The translations under genes and the position numbers were made by a program. Below are positions 56,240 to 64,000 of a stretch of DNA of 64,000 bases, piece after piece; position 1 is the stretch's first letter, and the number at the start of each line of letters is the position of its first letter. Source of the stretch: Roseomonas genomospecies 6 (lineage in GTDB: Bacteria > Pseudomonadota > Alphaproteobacteria > Azospirillales > Azospirillaceae); assembly GCF_008365375.1 (NCBI RefSeq), contig NZ_QOKW01000004.1:62001-126000 (forward strand), in the 5' to 3' direction. The notes beneath the pieces are model-generated. The model ran no database searches. It was given only the letters and a program-made list of their open reading frames with translations, and was not told where the DNA came from.

Positions 56240-58585
56240 TTGCGTCTGCTCCTTCGGCTACTCCCGGTGTGCCCCATCGTGCTCGGCCAATACGATCCCT
56301 ACCTCGTCGCGCTGTCGGTCGTCGTTGCCTCCTTCGGCGGCTACGTGGCCCTGGACCTCGCCTCCCACGCGCGGGAGGCCGGGCGGGGACGGAACGGCTG
56401 GCTGGGCGCCGCGGCGCTTGCCATGGGGGCGGGGATCTGGTCGATGCATTTCATCGGCATGATGGCGCTGCGCATGCCGATGCCCGTCTCCTACGACCTC
56501 CCCCTGACCGGTCTGTCCTTCCTTCTGGCCGTCGCGGTGTCCGGGGCCGGGCTGTTCGCGGTGGCGCACGGACGGGACCGTTGGGAGCGGGGCCGCTGGC
56601 TGACCCTGGCCGTGGCGGGCATGTTGACCGGGTTCGGCATCGTGTCGATGCATTATGTCGGCATGGCGGGGATGCGGATGCCGGTGCCGCTGGTCTATGA
56701 CCCCGTGCTGGTCATCGTGTCGGTGGTCATCGCCGTCGCCGCCTCCACCGCCGCGCTGTGGCTCGCCTTCCGCACGGCCAGTTCCCTGCAGCGCCTGTCC
56801 GGCGCGCTGGTCCTGGCCGCTGCGGTGGTCAGCATGCATTACACCGGCATGGCCGCCGCCAGCGCCGCCGGGCACGGTCACGTGCACGTCCCGGAGCCAG
56901 CCTCAACCGCCGAGGACGCTTCCGGGCGGGTGCTGTCCACGCCGACCCTGGCCGTCGGGACCGGCGTCGGGACGCTGCTGATCCTGTCGCTGGGCCTCGC
57001 CTCCGTCCTGTTCGACCGCCGCCGCTCGGCGGAACGGGCGGAGGGGCAGGAGGCGCGCTACCGCGCCGTCGTCGACACCGCCGTGGACCCCATCGTTGTG
57101 ATCGACGAGACCGGCACCATCCAATCCTTCAACCGGGCCGCCGAGACGACCTTCGGCTACGCCGCGGCGGAGGCCATCGGCGCGAACGTCCGCATCCTGA
57201 TGGCCGACCCGCACCGCGACGCCCATGACGGCTACATGGCCCATTACCGCGAGACCGGCGAGCGGCGGATCATCGGCATCGGGCGCGAGGTGGAGGGCCG
57301 GCGCAAGGACGGCTCCACCTTCCCGCTGGAGCTGTCGGTGGCCGAATGGCACGACGGGCGGCAGCGCCTGTTCACCGGCATCATGCGCGACATCACCGCC
57401 CGCAAGGCGGCGGAGGACGCCCTGCACCGCGCCAAGGCCGAGGCGGAGCGCGCCCGCGAGGAGGCCCTGGCCGCCCGCGACGACGCGCAGCGCGCCGACA
57501 TGGCGAAGACCAAGTTCCTGGCCGCCGCCAGCCACGACCTGCGCCAGCCCGTGCAGTCCCTGTTCTTCTTCGCCCATGCCCTGTCCGACCGCTTGGACGG
57601 CCACCCCGCCTCCCCCCTGCTGGCGAGCATGAGCGAATCCCTGAACGGCCTGCGCGCTCTGCTGGACAGCCTGCTGGACGTGTCGCGGCTGGACGCCGGG
57701 GTGGTTACCCCCGCGGTGACGGAATTCGCCCTGGGGCCGCTGCTGCACCGTCTGGGGGAGGAGTACCGGGGCCGCGCCGAGGAGGTCGGGATCGCGCTGC
57801 GCGTCGTCCCCACCAGCGCCTGGACGCGCAGCGATCCCGCCCTGGTCGAGCGCATCCTGCGCAACCTCGTGGAGAACGCCATCCGCTACACCGAGAGCGG
57901 GCGGGTGCTGATCGGCTGCCGCCGCACCGGCAACGGCCTGCGGATCGAGGTTCTGGACACCGGCATCGGCATCCCCGAGGACAAGCAGGAAGAGGTGTTC
58001 GTGGAGTTCGCCCAGCTCGCCAACCCCGAGCGCGACCGGCGCAAGGGGCTGGGGCTGGGGCTCGCCATCGTGCGGCGGCTGGCCGGGTTGCTCGGCCATG
58101 GGGTGACCCTGCGTTCCGAACCGGGGCGGGGCAGCGCCTTCGGCCTGACCGTTCCGTCGGTCGCGGCGCGTCCGGTGATGAAGACCTGCCGCCCCGCCGC
58201 CCAGCCCGCCGCCAACGGCAGCAAGGGGCTGGTCGTGGTGGTGGAGGACGACGCGATCATCCTGCTCTCGATGCGGACCATGCTGGAGGAGTGGGGGTAC
58301 GAGGTCGTTGCCGCCGTCTCCGCCGACGAGGCGGTGGGGACCCTGACCAGCCTCGGCCAGCGCCCCGACATGATCGTCGCCGATTACCGCCTGCGCGAAG
58401 GGCGGACGGGGCTCCAGGCCATCCGCGACATCTACGGCGTCTGCGGCGTCCGCGTCCCCGCGCTGGTGCTCACCGGCGACACCGATCCCGCCCGAATCGC
58501 CGAGGTCCTGCAGAGCGGCCACCGCCTCCTGCACAAGCCGGTGGCCCCGGAAGACCTCCGCAACGCCCTGACGTCGGCGGCGTAG
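56240..58585 (+). CDS. MHYT-PAS-histidine kinase-receiver hybrid sensor
   Basis: A 781-residue membrane hybrid kinase. The MHYT domain (about 15-245) has seven helices with three signature motifs SMHFIGM, SMHYVGM and SMHYTGM, thought to bind copper and sense a diatomic gas. A PAS domain follows (about 275-390: AVVDTAVDPIVVIDETGTIQSFNRAAETTFGY), then a coiled coil and HisKA with ASHDLRQPVQSLFFF, ATPase boxes DTGIGIPEDKQE and GLGLGLAIVRRL, and a C-terminal receiver with VVVVEDDAII, acceptor Asp in MIVADYRL and Lys in LLHKPVAPED. The start is TTG at 56240; an in-frame alternative is not obvious. No cognate regulator gene is adjacent. Confidence 0.92.
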   Translation: MRLLLRLLPVCPIVLGQYDPYLVALSVVVASFGGYVALDLASHAREAGRGRNGWLGAAALAMGAGIWSMHFIGMMALRMPMPVSYDLPLTGLSFLLAVAVSGAGLFAVAHGRDRWERGRWLTLAVAGMLTGFGIVSMHYVGMAGMRMPVPLVYDPVLVIVSVVIAVAASTAALWLAFRTASSLQRLSGALVLAAAVVSMHYTGMAAASAAGHGHVHVPEPASTAEDASGRVLSTPTLAVGTGVGTLLILSLGLASVLFDRRRSAERAEGQEARYRAVVDTAVDPIVVIDETGTIQSFNRAAETTFGYAAAEAIGANVRILMADPHRDAHDGYMAHYRETGERRIIGIGREVEGRRKDGSTFPLELSVAEWHDGRQRLFTGIMRDITARKAAEDALHRAKAEAERAREEALAARDDAQRADMAKTKFLAAASHDLRQPVQSLFFFAHALSDRLDGHPASPLLASMSESLNGLRALLDSLLDVSRLDAGVVTPAVTEFALGPLLHRLGEEYRGRAEEVGIALRVVPTSAWTRSDPALVERILRNLVENAIRYTESGRVLIGCRRTGNGLRIEVLDTGIGIPEDKQEEVFVEFAQLANPERDRRKGLGLGLAIVRRLAGLLGHGVTLRSEPGRGSAFGLTVPSVAARPVMKTCRPAAQPAANGSKGLVVVVEDDAIILLSMRTMLEEWGYEVVAAVSADEAVGTLTSLGQRPDMIVADYRLREGRTGLQAIRDIYGVCGVRVPALVLTGDTDPARIAEVLQSGHRLLHKPVAPEDLRNALTSAA

Positions 58586-58595
58586 CCCGATCCTT

Positions 58596-58735
58596 CCCCT
58601 CTCCCGCCCCGGGAGAGGGTGGCCCGCAGGGCCGGGTGAGGGTTGTACGAGGATCAAGACGCTGATTCTCGGCGCTACCCTCACCCTCCCACCGCTTCGC
58701 GGCGGGCCCCTCCCTCTCCCGGGACGGGAGAGGGG
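58596..58735. repeat. Dispersed palindromic repeat, family 1, copy B
   Basis: A 140-base element closely matching 32459-32600: outer CCCTCTCCCG palindromes (58597-58619 and 58711-58734), then GGGTGAGGGT, CGAGGATCAAGACGCTGATT and CCCTCACCCTCCCACCGCTT in the same order. It lies just after the hybrid kinase stop, in a gap between co-directional genes, so it probably ends the kinase transcript. Confidence 0.88.
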
Positions 58736-58816
58736 ACTGAAAGGCATAGCCCCGCCCCCTCCCCGCACCCATGTATGGGGGGCCGTTCCAAGAAGCCTCA
58801 TAAGACCCGGTCTCCG

Positions 58817-61237
58817 ATGATTCCCCGCGCCGTCCGCAAGCCCCTGGCCATCCTGCTTGCCCTTCTCGCACTGGTGGCCGTGGTTCCCGTTCTGGCGGCG
58901 GGGGGCGCCCTGCTGTGGCTTCGCCAGCAGATGCCGGTCTACGAAGGCGCCGCCACCCTGCCGGGACTGGAAGGGTCCGTGGAGATCCTGCGCGACCGGC
59001 ACGCCATCCCGCACATCTTCGCCGCGACCGAGCGGGACGCCTATTTCGCGCTCGGCTACGTTCATGCGCAGGACCGGCTGTGGCAGATGGAGACGATGCG
59101 GCGCAGCGGCGCCGGGCGGCTGGCGGAGCTGGTCGGAACCCGCTTCGGCGACTGGGCGCTGCGGCTCGACCGCTCCATGCGCACGCTGGGCGTCTATCGC
59201 CGGGCGGAGGAGGCTTACGAGGAATTGTCGCCGGAAGCCCGCGCGGCCTTCGACGCCTACGCCGCGGGGGTGAACGCCTGGATGGAGACGCGGGCGGAGG
59301 CGCTGCCCATCGAGTTCCAGCTCCTCCGCCACACGCCGGAGCCCTGGCGCCCAGCGGACAGTCTCGTCTGGGGCAAGCTGATGGCGCTCCAGCTCTCCGG
59401 CGATTCGCGGGACGAGCTGTTCCGCGCCAGCGCCCTGAAAAGCCTGTCGCCGGAGCAGATGCGCGACCTGTTCCCCGAGTCCGACCCCACCGCCCCGGTG
59501 ACCCTGGCCGCCGCGCTGGACGGGATGGACCTGCAAGGGGCGCTGGCGGCATTGCCCGACCTCGGCTTCGACACCGCGTCCAACGAATGGGCGCTGACCG
59601 GGGCGCGCAGCGCGACCGGCAAGCCGATCCTCGCCAACGACCCCCATCTCGGGCTGGAGGCGCCGATCCTATGGTATCTGGCGCGGATCGTGACCCCCGA
59701 GCACCGCATCGCCGGGGCGACCATCCCCGGCGTGCCTCTGCACGTCCTGGGGCACAACGGGCGGGTCGCCTGGGGCTTCACCACCACCCACAGCGACACC
59801 CAGGACCTGTTCATCGAGAAGATCGACCCGCAGGATTCCACCCGCTATCTCACCCCGGACGGCAGCGCGCCGTTCGACACCCGCAGCGAGACGATCCGCA
59901 TCGCCGGCCAGCCGGACGAGCAACTGACCGTTCGGGAGACGAGGCACGGTCCGGTGCTGACCACGCCGGAAGCCGCCGCGGCGGCGCCGGACGGCCATGT
60001 GCTGGCTCTGGCCTTTCCCGGCCTGACCGCCGCCGACACCACGGCGGAGGCGCTGTATCGGCTGAACCACGCCGCCGACGCCGCCGCTGTGCGCGAGGCG
60101 CTGTTCCTGCACGTCGCCCCGCAGCAGAACGTCCTCTACGCCGACACGGCGGGCACGCTGGGCTTCCTGTCCCCCGCCCTGGTTCCGGTGCGGCGCGGCG
60201 GCGACGGGCGCGTGCCGGTGCCGGGCTGGACCGGCGAGCATGACTGGGTCGGCTACATCCCCTTCGACGCCCTGCCCCAGGCGGTCGATCCGCCGTCGGG
60301 CCAGTTCGTCAACGCCAACAACGCCGTGGTCGGCCCCGGCTATCCCTACGCCCTGGCGACCGAATGGCCGGACCCCGCCCGCGCGGAGCGGATCGTGCAG
60401 ATGCTGGGCGACGGCCCGCACACGGTGGAGGAGGTCGCTGCCCAGCAGATGGACGAGCTGTCCCTGCCCGCGCGAGACCTGCTGCCCCTCATGCTGGAGC
60501 CGCTTCGCGCGGTGCCCGACCTGAACGGGCAGGCCCGCGCCGCCCTGGACCGTCTGGCCGGCTGGGACGGGCGCATGGACCGCGACCGGGCGGAGCCGCT
60601 GATCTTCTCCTGGTGGGAGCGGGAGTTGGTCCGCAGCGTCTTCGCCGAAGAGCTGGGGCCGCTGTTCCAGGGCTACTGGGACCTGCGCCCGCGCGCCCTC
60701 CACCGGGTGCTGACCCGGGCGCCGCAGTGGTGCGACGACCGGACGACTCCGGCCCGCGAGGATTGCACCGTCATGCTGGCCGGGGCGCTGAAATCCGCGC
60801 TGGCGGAGATCGAGCGGCGCCATGGGACGGACATGGCGGCATGGCGCTGGGGGGCGGAGCACAAGGCCGCCCTGAACCACCGTCTGCTGGGCCGGGTGCC
60901 GCTGCTGGGTCCGTGGTTCGACCTGTCCATCCCGACCGGCGGCGGCGCCTTCACCGTCAACCGCGGCACCACCCGCGTGCGCGACCCGCAAGCCCCCTTT
61001 TCCCATGTGCATGGGCCGGGGCTGCGCGCGGTCTACGATCTGGCGGACCTCGGCAACTCCCGCTTCTCCATCGCCACCGGCCAGTCGGGCAACCCGCTGT
61101 CGCCCCATTGGGGAGACCTCGTTCAGGGATGGCGCGACGGCGCGGGGCTGCGGCTGACCGGCGACCGCGGCACCCTGGCCCGCGAGGGAGCCAGGGTGCT
61201 GACGCTTTCCCCCCGCGACCCAGGGAGTTCCCCATGA
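58817..61237 (+). CDS. Penicillin acylase family protein (Ntn hydrolase)
   Basis: An 806-residue precursor of the penicillin amidase / acyl-homoserine-lactone acylase family. A signal anchor spans residues 8-36. The small-subunit part contains LRDRHAIPHIFAATERDAYFALGYVHAQDRLWQMETMRR. Self-cleavage is expected before Ser255 in FDTASNEWALTGARSATGKPILANDPHLGL, which becomes the N-terminal nucleophile. Asn in the large subunit is suggested by QFVNANNAVVGPGYPY. Substrates cannot be told from sequence; cyclic amide, peptide or AHL side chains are possible. It overlaps the threonine ammonia-lyase start by 4 nt. Confidence 0.9.
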   Translation: MIPRAVRKPLAILLALLALVAVVPVLAAGGALLWLRQQMPVYEGAATLPGLEGSVEILRDRHAIPHIFAATERDAYFALGYVHAQDRLWQMETMRRSGAGRLAELVGTRFGDWALRLDRSMRTLGVYRRAEEAYEELSPEARAAFDAYAAGVNAWMETRAEALPIEFQLLRHTPEPWRPADSLVWGKLMALQLSGDSRDELFRASALKSLSPEQMRDLFPESDPTAPVTLAAALDGMDLQGALAALPDLGFDTASNEWALTGARSATGKPILANDPHLGLEAPILWYLARIVTPEHRIAGATIPGVPLHVLGHNGRVAWGFTTTHSDTQDLFIEKIDPQDSTRYLTPDGSAPFDTRSETIRIAGQPDEQLTVRETRHGPVLTTPEAAAAAPDGHVLALAFPGLTAADTTAEALYRLNHAADAAAVREALFLHVAPQQNVLYADTAGTLGFLSPALVPVRRGGDGRVPVPGWTGEHDWVGYIPFDALPQAVDPPSGQFVNANNAVVGPGYPYALATEWPDPARAERIVQMLGDGPHTVEEVAAQQMDELSLPARDLLPLMLEPLRAVPDLNGQARAALDRLAGWDGRMDRDRAEPLIFSWWERELVRSVFAEELGPLFQGYWDLRPRALHRVLTRAPQWCDDRTTPAREDCTVMLAGALKSALAEIERRHGTDMAAWRWGAEHKAALNHRLLGRVPLLGPWFDLSIPTGGGAFTVNRGTTRVRDPQAPFSHVHGPGLRAVYDLADLGNSRFSIATGQSGNPLSPHWGDLVQGWRDGAGLRLTGDRGTLAREGARVLTLSPRDPGSSP

Positions 61238-62463
61238 CCGAGCCTGTCCCCGAACTGACCCTGGACGACATCCGCGCCGCCGCCGCCCGGATCGGGGACC
61301 GCCTTCCCGTCACCCCCACCGAAGCTTCCCCCCGCCTGTCGGAGATCACCGGCTGCTCGGTGGTGCTGAAGCTGGAGAACCAGCACCTCACCGGCTCCTT
61401 CAAGGAGCGCGGGGCGCTCAACAAGCTGCTGTCGCTGGACGAGGCGGAGCGGCGGGCCGGCGTGATCGCCATGTCGGCGGGCAACCACGCCCAGGCGGTC
61501 GCCTGCCACGCCACGCGGCTGGGCATCCGCTCGGTCATCGTCATGCCCGCCTTCACCCCCTTCACCAAGGTGGAGCGCACGGAAAGCCTGGGCGCCCGCG
61601 TCGAACTGCACGGCGAGACGCTGAGCGACGCGGCGGCCCACGCGCGCGAGCTTGCGGAGCGGGAGGGGCTGGTCTTCGTGCACCCCTACGACGACCCGCT
61701 GATCGCCGCCGGCCAGGGCACAGCGGCGCTGGAGCTTCTGGAGGCCGCGCCGGACCTGGACATGCTGGTGGTCCCGGTGGGCGGCGGCGGGCTGATCGGC
61801 GGCATGGCGGTGGCGGCCAAGGCGCTGAAGCCCGGCATCCAGGTGATCGGCGTCGAATGCGCCATGTTCCCGTCGATGCGTCAGGCGCTGGCCGGGCAGC
61901 CCATCGCCTGCGGCGGCGCCACCATCGCCGACGGCATCGCGGTGAAGGCCCCCGGCGCCGTCACCCTGCCGCTTGTCCGCCGGCATGTGGACGCGGTGGT
62001 GGAGGTGGAGGAATCGCGGCTGGAGGAGGCCGTCTACCGCCTCGCCACCGTCCAGAAGCTGGTCGCCGAGGGCGCCGGGGCCGCCGCCCTGGCCGCCGTG
62101 CTGGACGATCCGGAGCGGTTCCGGGGCAGGCGCGTGGGCGTCGTCGTGTCCGGCGGCAACATCGACGCGCGCATCCTGGCGCAGGTCCTGACGCGCGGGC
62201 TGGTCTACGAGGGGCGCATGGTGCGGCTGCGCATCGGCATCACCGACGCCCCCGGCGCGCTCGCCCGCGTCGCGCGCCTGCTGGGCGAGGCCGGCGCCAA
62301 CATCGTGGAGGTGCACCACCAGCGCCTGTTCCACGACGTGCCGGTGCGCATGGCGGAGATCGACGTGGTTCTGGAGACCCGCGGGCGCAGCCACGTCCAA
62401 CGCCTCGTCGCCCGCATGGAGGAGGCGGGATTTCCGACGGAGCTGATGACCGACATCTCCTGA
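61234..62463 (+). CDS. ilvA: Threonine ammonia-lyase with ACT domain
   Basis: PLP enzyme that converts threonine to 2-oxobutyrate and ammonia. The 409-residue protein has the PLP Lys57 in ENQHLTGSFKERGALNKL, AMSAGNHAQAVACHA, the phosphate-binding VVPVGGGGLIGGMAVA and VVSGGNID. One C-terminal ACT domain (about 328-405) begins MVRLRIGITDAPGALARVARLLGEAGANIVEVHHQR. The size and single ACT domain match the TIGR01127-type short form (about 400 aa), so ilvA/tdcB naming is ambiguous. It overlaps the acylase gene by an ATGA, so the two are translationally coupled. Confidence 0.92.
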   Translation: MTEPVPELTLDDIRAAAARIGDRLPVTPTEASPRLSEITGCSVVLKLENQHLTGSFKERGALNKLLSLDEAERRAGVIAMSAGNHAQAVACHATRLGIRSVIVMPAFTPFTKVERTESLGARVELHGETLSDAAAHARELAEREGLVFVHPYDDPLIAAGQGTAALELLEAAPDLDMLVVPVGGGGLIGGMAVAAKALKPGIQVIGVECAMFPSMRQALAGQPIACGGATIADGIAVKAPGAVTLPLVRRHVDAVVEVEESRLEEAVYRLATVQKLVAEGAGAAALAAVLDDPERFRGRRVGVVVSGGNIDARILAQVLTRGLVYEGRMVRLRIGITDAPGALARVARLLGEAGANIVEVHHQRLFHDVPVRMAEIDVVLETRGRSHVQRLVARMEEAGFPTELMTDIS

Positions 62464-62576
62464 CATGCGATGGAATGCCGCAGCCCGGCTTCCTTCTCAA
62501 GTCGTCCCTTCACCCAAGCAGCGCATCCTGTGATAGAGGGAATTCCAGGAATTAGTCTCCATTAGGATGTCCGCGC

Positions 62577-64000
62577 ATGCCTGCCGCCCCCTGGGTTCCC
62601 GCCACCGTTGCAACCGTCTACGGATTGACCGCCGCCGACCGTCCCGCCACCGACATCGACGGCGGACCGCTGGGATGCGATCCCGCCCTTCCCCGGACCG
62701 GCATCGTCACGGCTCCCCAGACGATCTCCGATCCGTCCCTCACCCCCATCCTGTCGGGGGCGAAGTGGGGCACCGCCCAGGCTGCGGCACCGGTCACCCT
62801 CACCTATTCCTTCCATGAGACCGGCGGTCCCGCCGTCGCCACCGCGGGCGTAACCCCCGCGCCTCTCGGCGCGGCCTTCCGCAACGCCGTCCGCGGCGCC
62901 CTGGCCAGCATCGCCGACGTCGCCAACATCCGTTTCGTGGAAATCGCCGAGTCGGCGACCGGAGGCCCGCTCGGCGCGCCCGGCGCTTCGGGCGCCTTGG
63001 TCGGCCATCTGCGCTTCATCGACGACGCCCAACTGGACGGCAATCCGAACACGGCCTCCTACGCCGTCGGCCCGTCCGCCGCCACCCTGTCCAGCGGTCT
63101 GGTCGCCTTCGATGCCGACCGCGTCAACGCCGCCGGCGGAAGCGGCTACGCGACGGTCCTGCGGGAGGTGGGGCGCGCCCTCGGCCTCTCCTACAGCTTC
63201 GAACCCGGGGATGCCACTGTGGCCGGCGGCGATCCGCGGACCGAGAACGGCGTGTGGAGCACGGGCTGGACGATGATGTCGGTCACGCCTCCGGCCTCCC
63301 GCCTGCCCGCCGGAACGCCGTTCAACCCGGTCGGGCCGATGGCGGCGGACATCCAGGTTCTGCAATCCTGGTATGGGGCCAACCTGAACACGCGGACCGG
63401 CAATGACGTCTATCGGATCGACGGGCCGCTCGCGGCCGCGGCGATCTGGGACGCCGGCGGAACCGACACCCTGGACGCCTCCGCGGCGCTGAGCGGCCTG
63501 AACATCGATCTGATGGCGGGCACGATCAACAACAACGCCGTCATCGCCAAGGGCGTCGTCATCGAAAACGTCATCGGCGGCGCCGGCAACGACACCATCA
63601 TGGGGTCGTCCGCCTTCCCCGTCACCGGGACCGGCGGCATGATGACCTACAGTTACGGCCACAACCGGATCGACGGCGGGGCCGGCAACGATTGGATCAT
63701 GGCGGGTTCCGGCGACGACACGCTGATCGGCGGAGCGGGCAGCAACTGGATCGACGGAAGCCTCGGCAACGACACCGCCGTCTACGCCGCCGCTTCGACC
63801 GACGCCTATGCCTACAGCCTGTTTGGCGCCCTGATCCTGTCGATTCCCAAATTGGGCATCAGCGACACCCTGCACGGGATCGAGCAATTGTCCTTCACCG
63901 ACCGCAGCTTCGCCGCTGCGGACGCCCCGTCGATCATTCCGGCTCGCGTTGGCAATCCCATCAAGGAGCCCCCGGTTCCCACCCCCATCGACCCCTCGCG
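62577..64000 (+). CDS. Serralysin-like RTX protein with lost zinc site (partial)
   Basis: The frame stays open to the window end (474 codons seen). The first 300 residues follow a serralysin/M10 metalloprotease: VTLTYSF, AFRNAVRGALASIADVANIRFVEI, then the position of HExxHxxGxxH reads R196-E197-x-x-R200-x-x-G203-x-x-Y206 within LREVGRALGLSY, so all three zinc-binding His are replaced. A Met-turn-like WTMMSVTPP follows. RTX calcium-binding repeats are present at IGGAGNDTIMG (about 333-343) and GGAGNDWIMAGSGDDTLIGGAGSN. There is no signal peptide, as expected for type I secretion. Base composition is a little lower in GC at codon third positions than neighbours. Proteolytic activity is unlikely. 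Confidence 0.82.
   Translation, partial: MPAAPWVPATVATVYGLTAADRPATDIDGGPLGCDPALPRTGIVTAPQTISDPSLTPILSGAKWGTAQAAAPVTLTYSFHETGGPAVATAGVTPAPLGAAFRNAVRGALASIADVANIRFVEIAESATGGPLGAPGASGALVGHLRFIDDAQLDGNPNTASYAVGPSAATLSSGLVAFDADRVNAAGGSGYATVLREVGRALGLSYSFEPGDATVAGGDPRTENGVWSTGWTMMSVTPPASRLPAGTPFNPVGPMAADIQVLQSWYGANLNTRTGNDVYRIDGPLAAAAIWDAGGTDTLDASAALSGLNIDLMAGTINNNAVIAKGVVIENVIGGAGNDTIMGSSAFPVTGTGGMMTYSYGHNRIDGGAGNDWIMAGSGDDTLIGGAGSNWIDGSLGNDTAVYAAASTDAYAYSLFGALILSIPKLGISDTLHGIEQLSFTDRSFAAADAPSIIPARVGNPIKEPPVPTPIDPS

Noticed and set aside
56903-59647. 914-codon minus-strand open frame antisense to the hybrid kinase and acylase genes
   Set aside because: It is made of Gln/His/Arg/Gly-rich sequence with no recognisable domain and spans two well-supported plus-strand genes.

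Overview
The window reads as chromosomal DNA of a high-GC alphaproteobacterium, most probably Azospirillum or a close relative in the Rhodospirillales/Azospirillales. The basis is the very GC-rich coding sequence, the divK-pleD pair, an HdaA-type DnaA regulator beside a CDP-alcohol phosphatidyltransferase and a DUF2066 gene, an EipB (DUF1849) envelope protein, an aa3 oxidase subunit IV peptide and a MHYT hybrid kinase. The genus is an inference. I saw no rRNA, tRNA, insertion sequence, prophage or CRISPR array. Genes are densely packed on both strands, with many 4-nt start/stop overlaps and many GTG or TTG starts.

Region 1 (1-11.6 kb) is the most unusual part. A minus-strand operon (8527 down to 952) encodes a two-TM periplasmic sensor, a sensor-HAMP-MFS fusion transporter, a periplasmic binding protein with no ABC permease or ATPase nearby, a GNAT acetyltransferase, an ATP-grasp ligase and two related Ala/Lys-rich helical proteins. 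Five of the genes are joined by overlaps or a 1-nt gap. Divergent from it is a regulator with a degenerate receiver domain and a MarR-like winged helix. Next come a protein with an HTH, a coiled coil and an acidic tail of repeated DPFSF motifs, then a DUF29 gene. This is my main candidate for an undescribed system, possibly ligand sensing, export and small-molecule or peptide ligation.

Region 2 (11.6-21.3 kb) is information processing: an XRE repressor with inverted repeats in front of divergent dprA, then topA, rnr, an S41 processing protease and rpmG with a clear promoter and terminator. Region 3 (21.3-32.5 kb) is signalling: divK-pleD, a soluble histidine kinase, a diguanylate cyclase and, further on, a degenerate EAL-like protein. 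Between these lie a 2-hydroxyacid dehydrogenase, EipB, aspS and rnd.

Region 4 (32.6-38.8 kb) is a polyphosphate island: ppx and ppk on one strand, SixA-type phosphatase and CYTH-CHAD on the other. Region 5 (38.8-46.6 kb) has DUF2066, phosphatidyltransferase, PerM-type permease, hdaA and SDR on the minus strand, divergent from purM-purN; purM appears to start at an AUC codon. Ndk follows. Region 6 (46.8-56.2 kb) holds an ABC-F ATPase, ExoD, a PmtA-like methyltransferase, an SDR, yicC-gmk, rsmA, a hydrolase, a lytic transglycosylase and a membrane protein.

Region 7 (56.2-64 kb) has the MHYT-PAS-kinase-receiver protein, a penicillin acylase overlapping a threonine ammonia-lyase, and a truncated RTX protein related to serralysins whose three zinc-binding histidines are all replaced. 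GC-rich palindromic repeats sit in several gene-end gaps (16.1, 32.5, 38.7, 52.6 and 58.6 kb).
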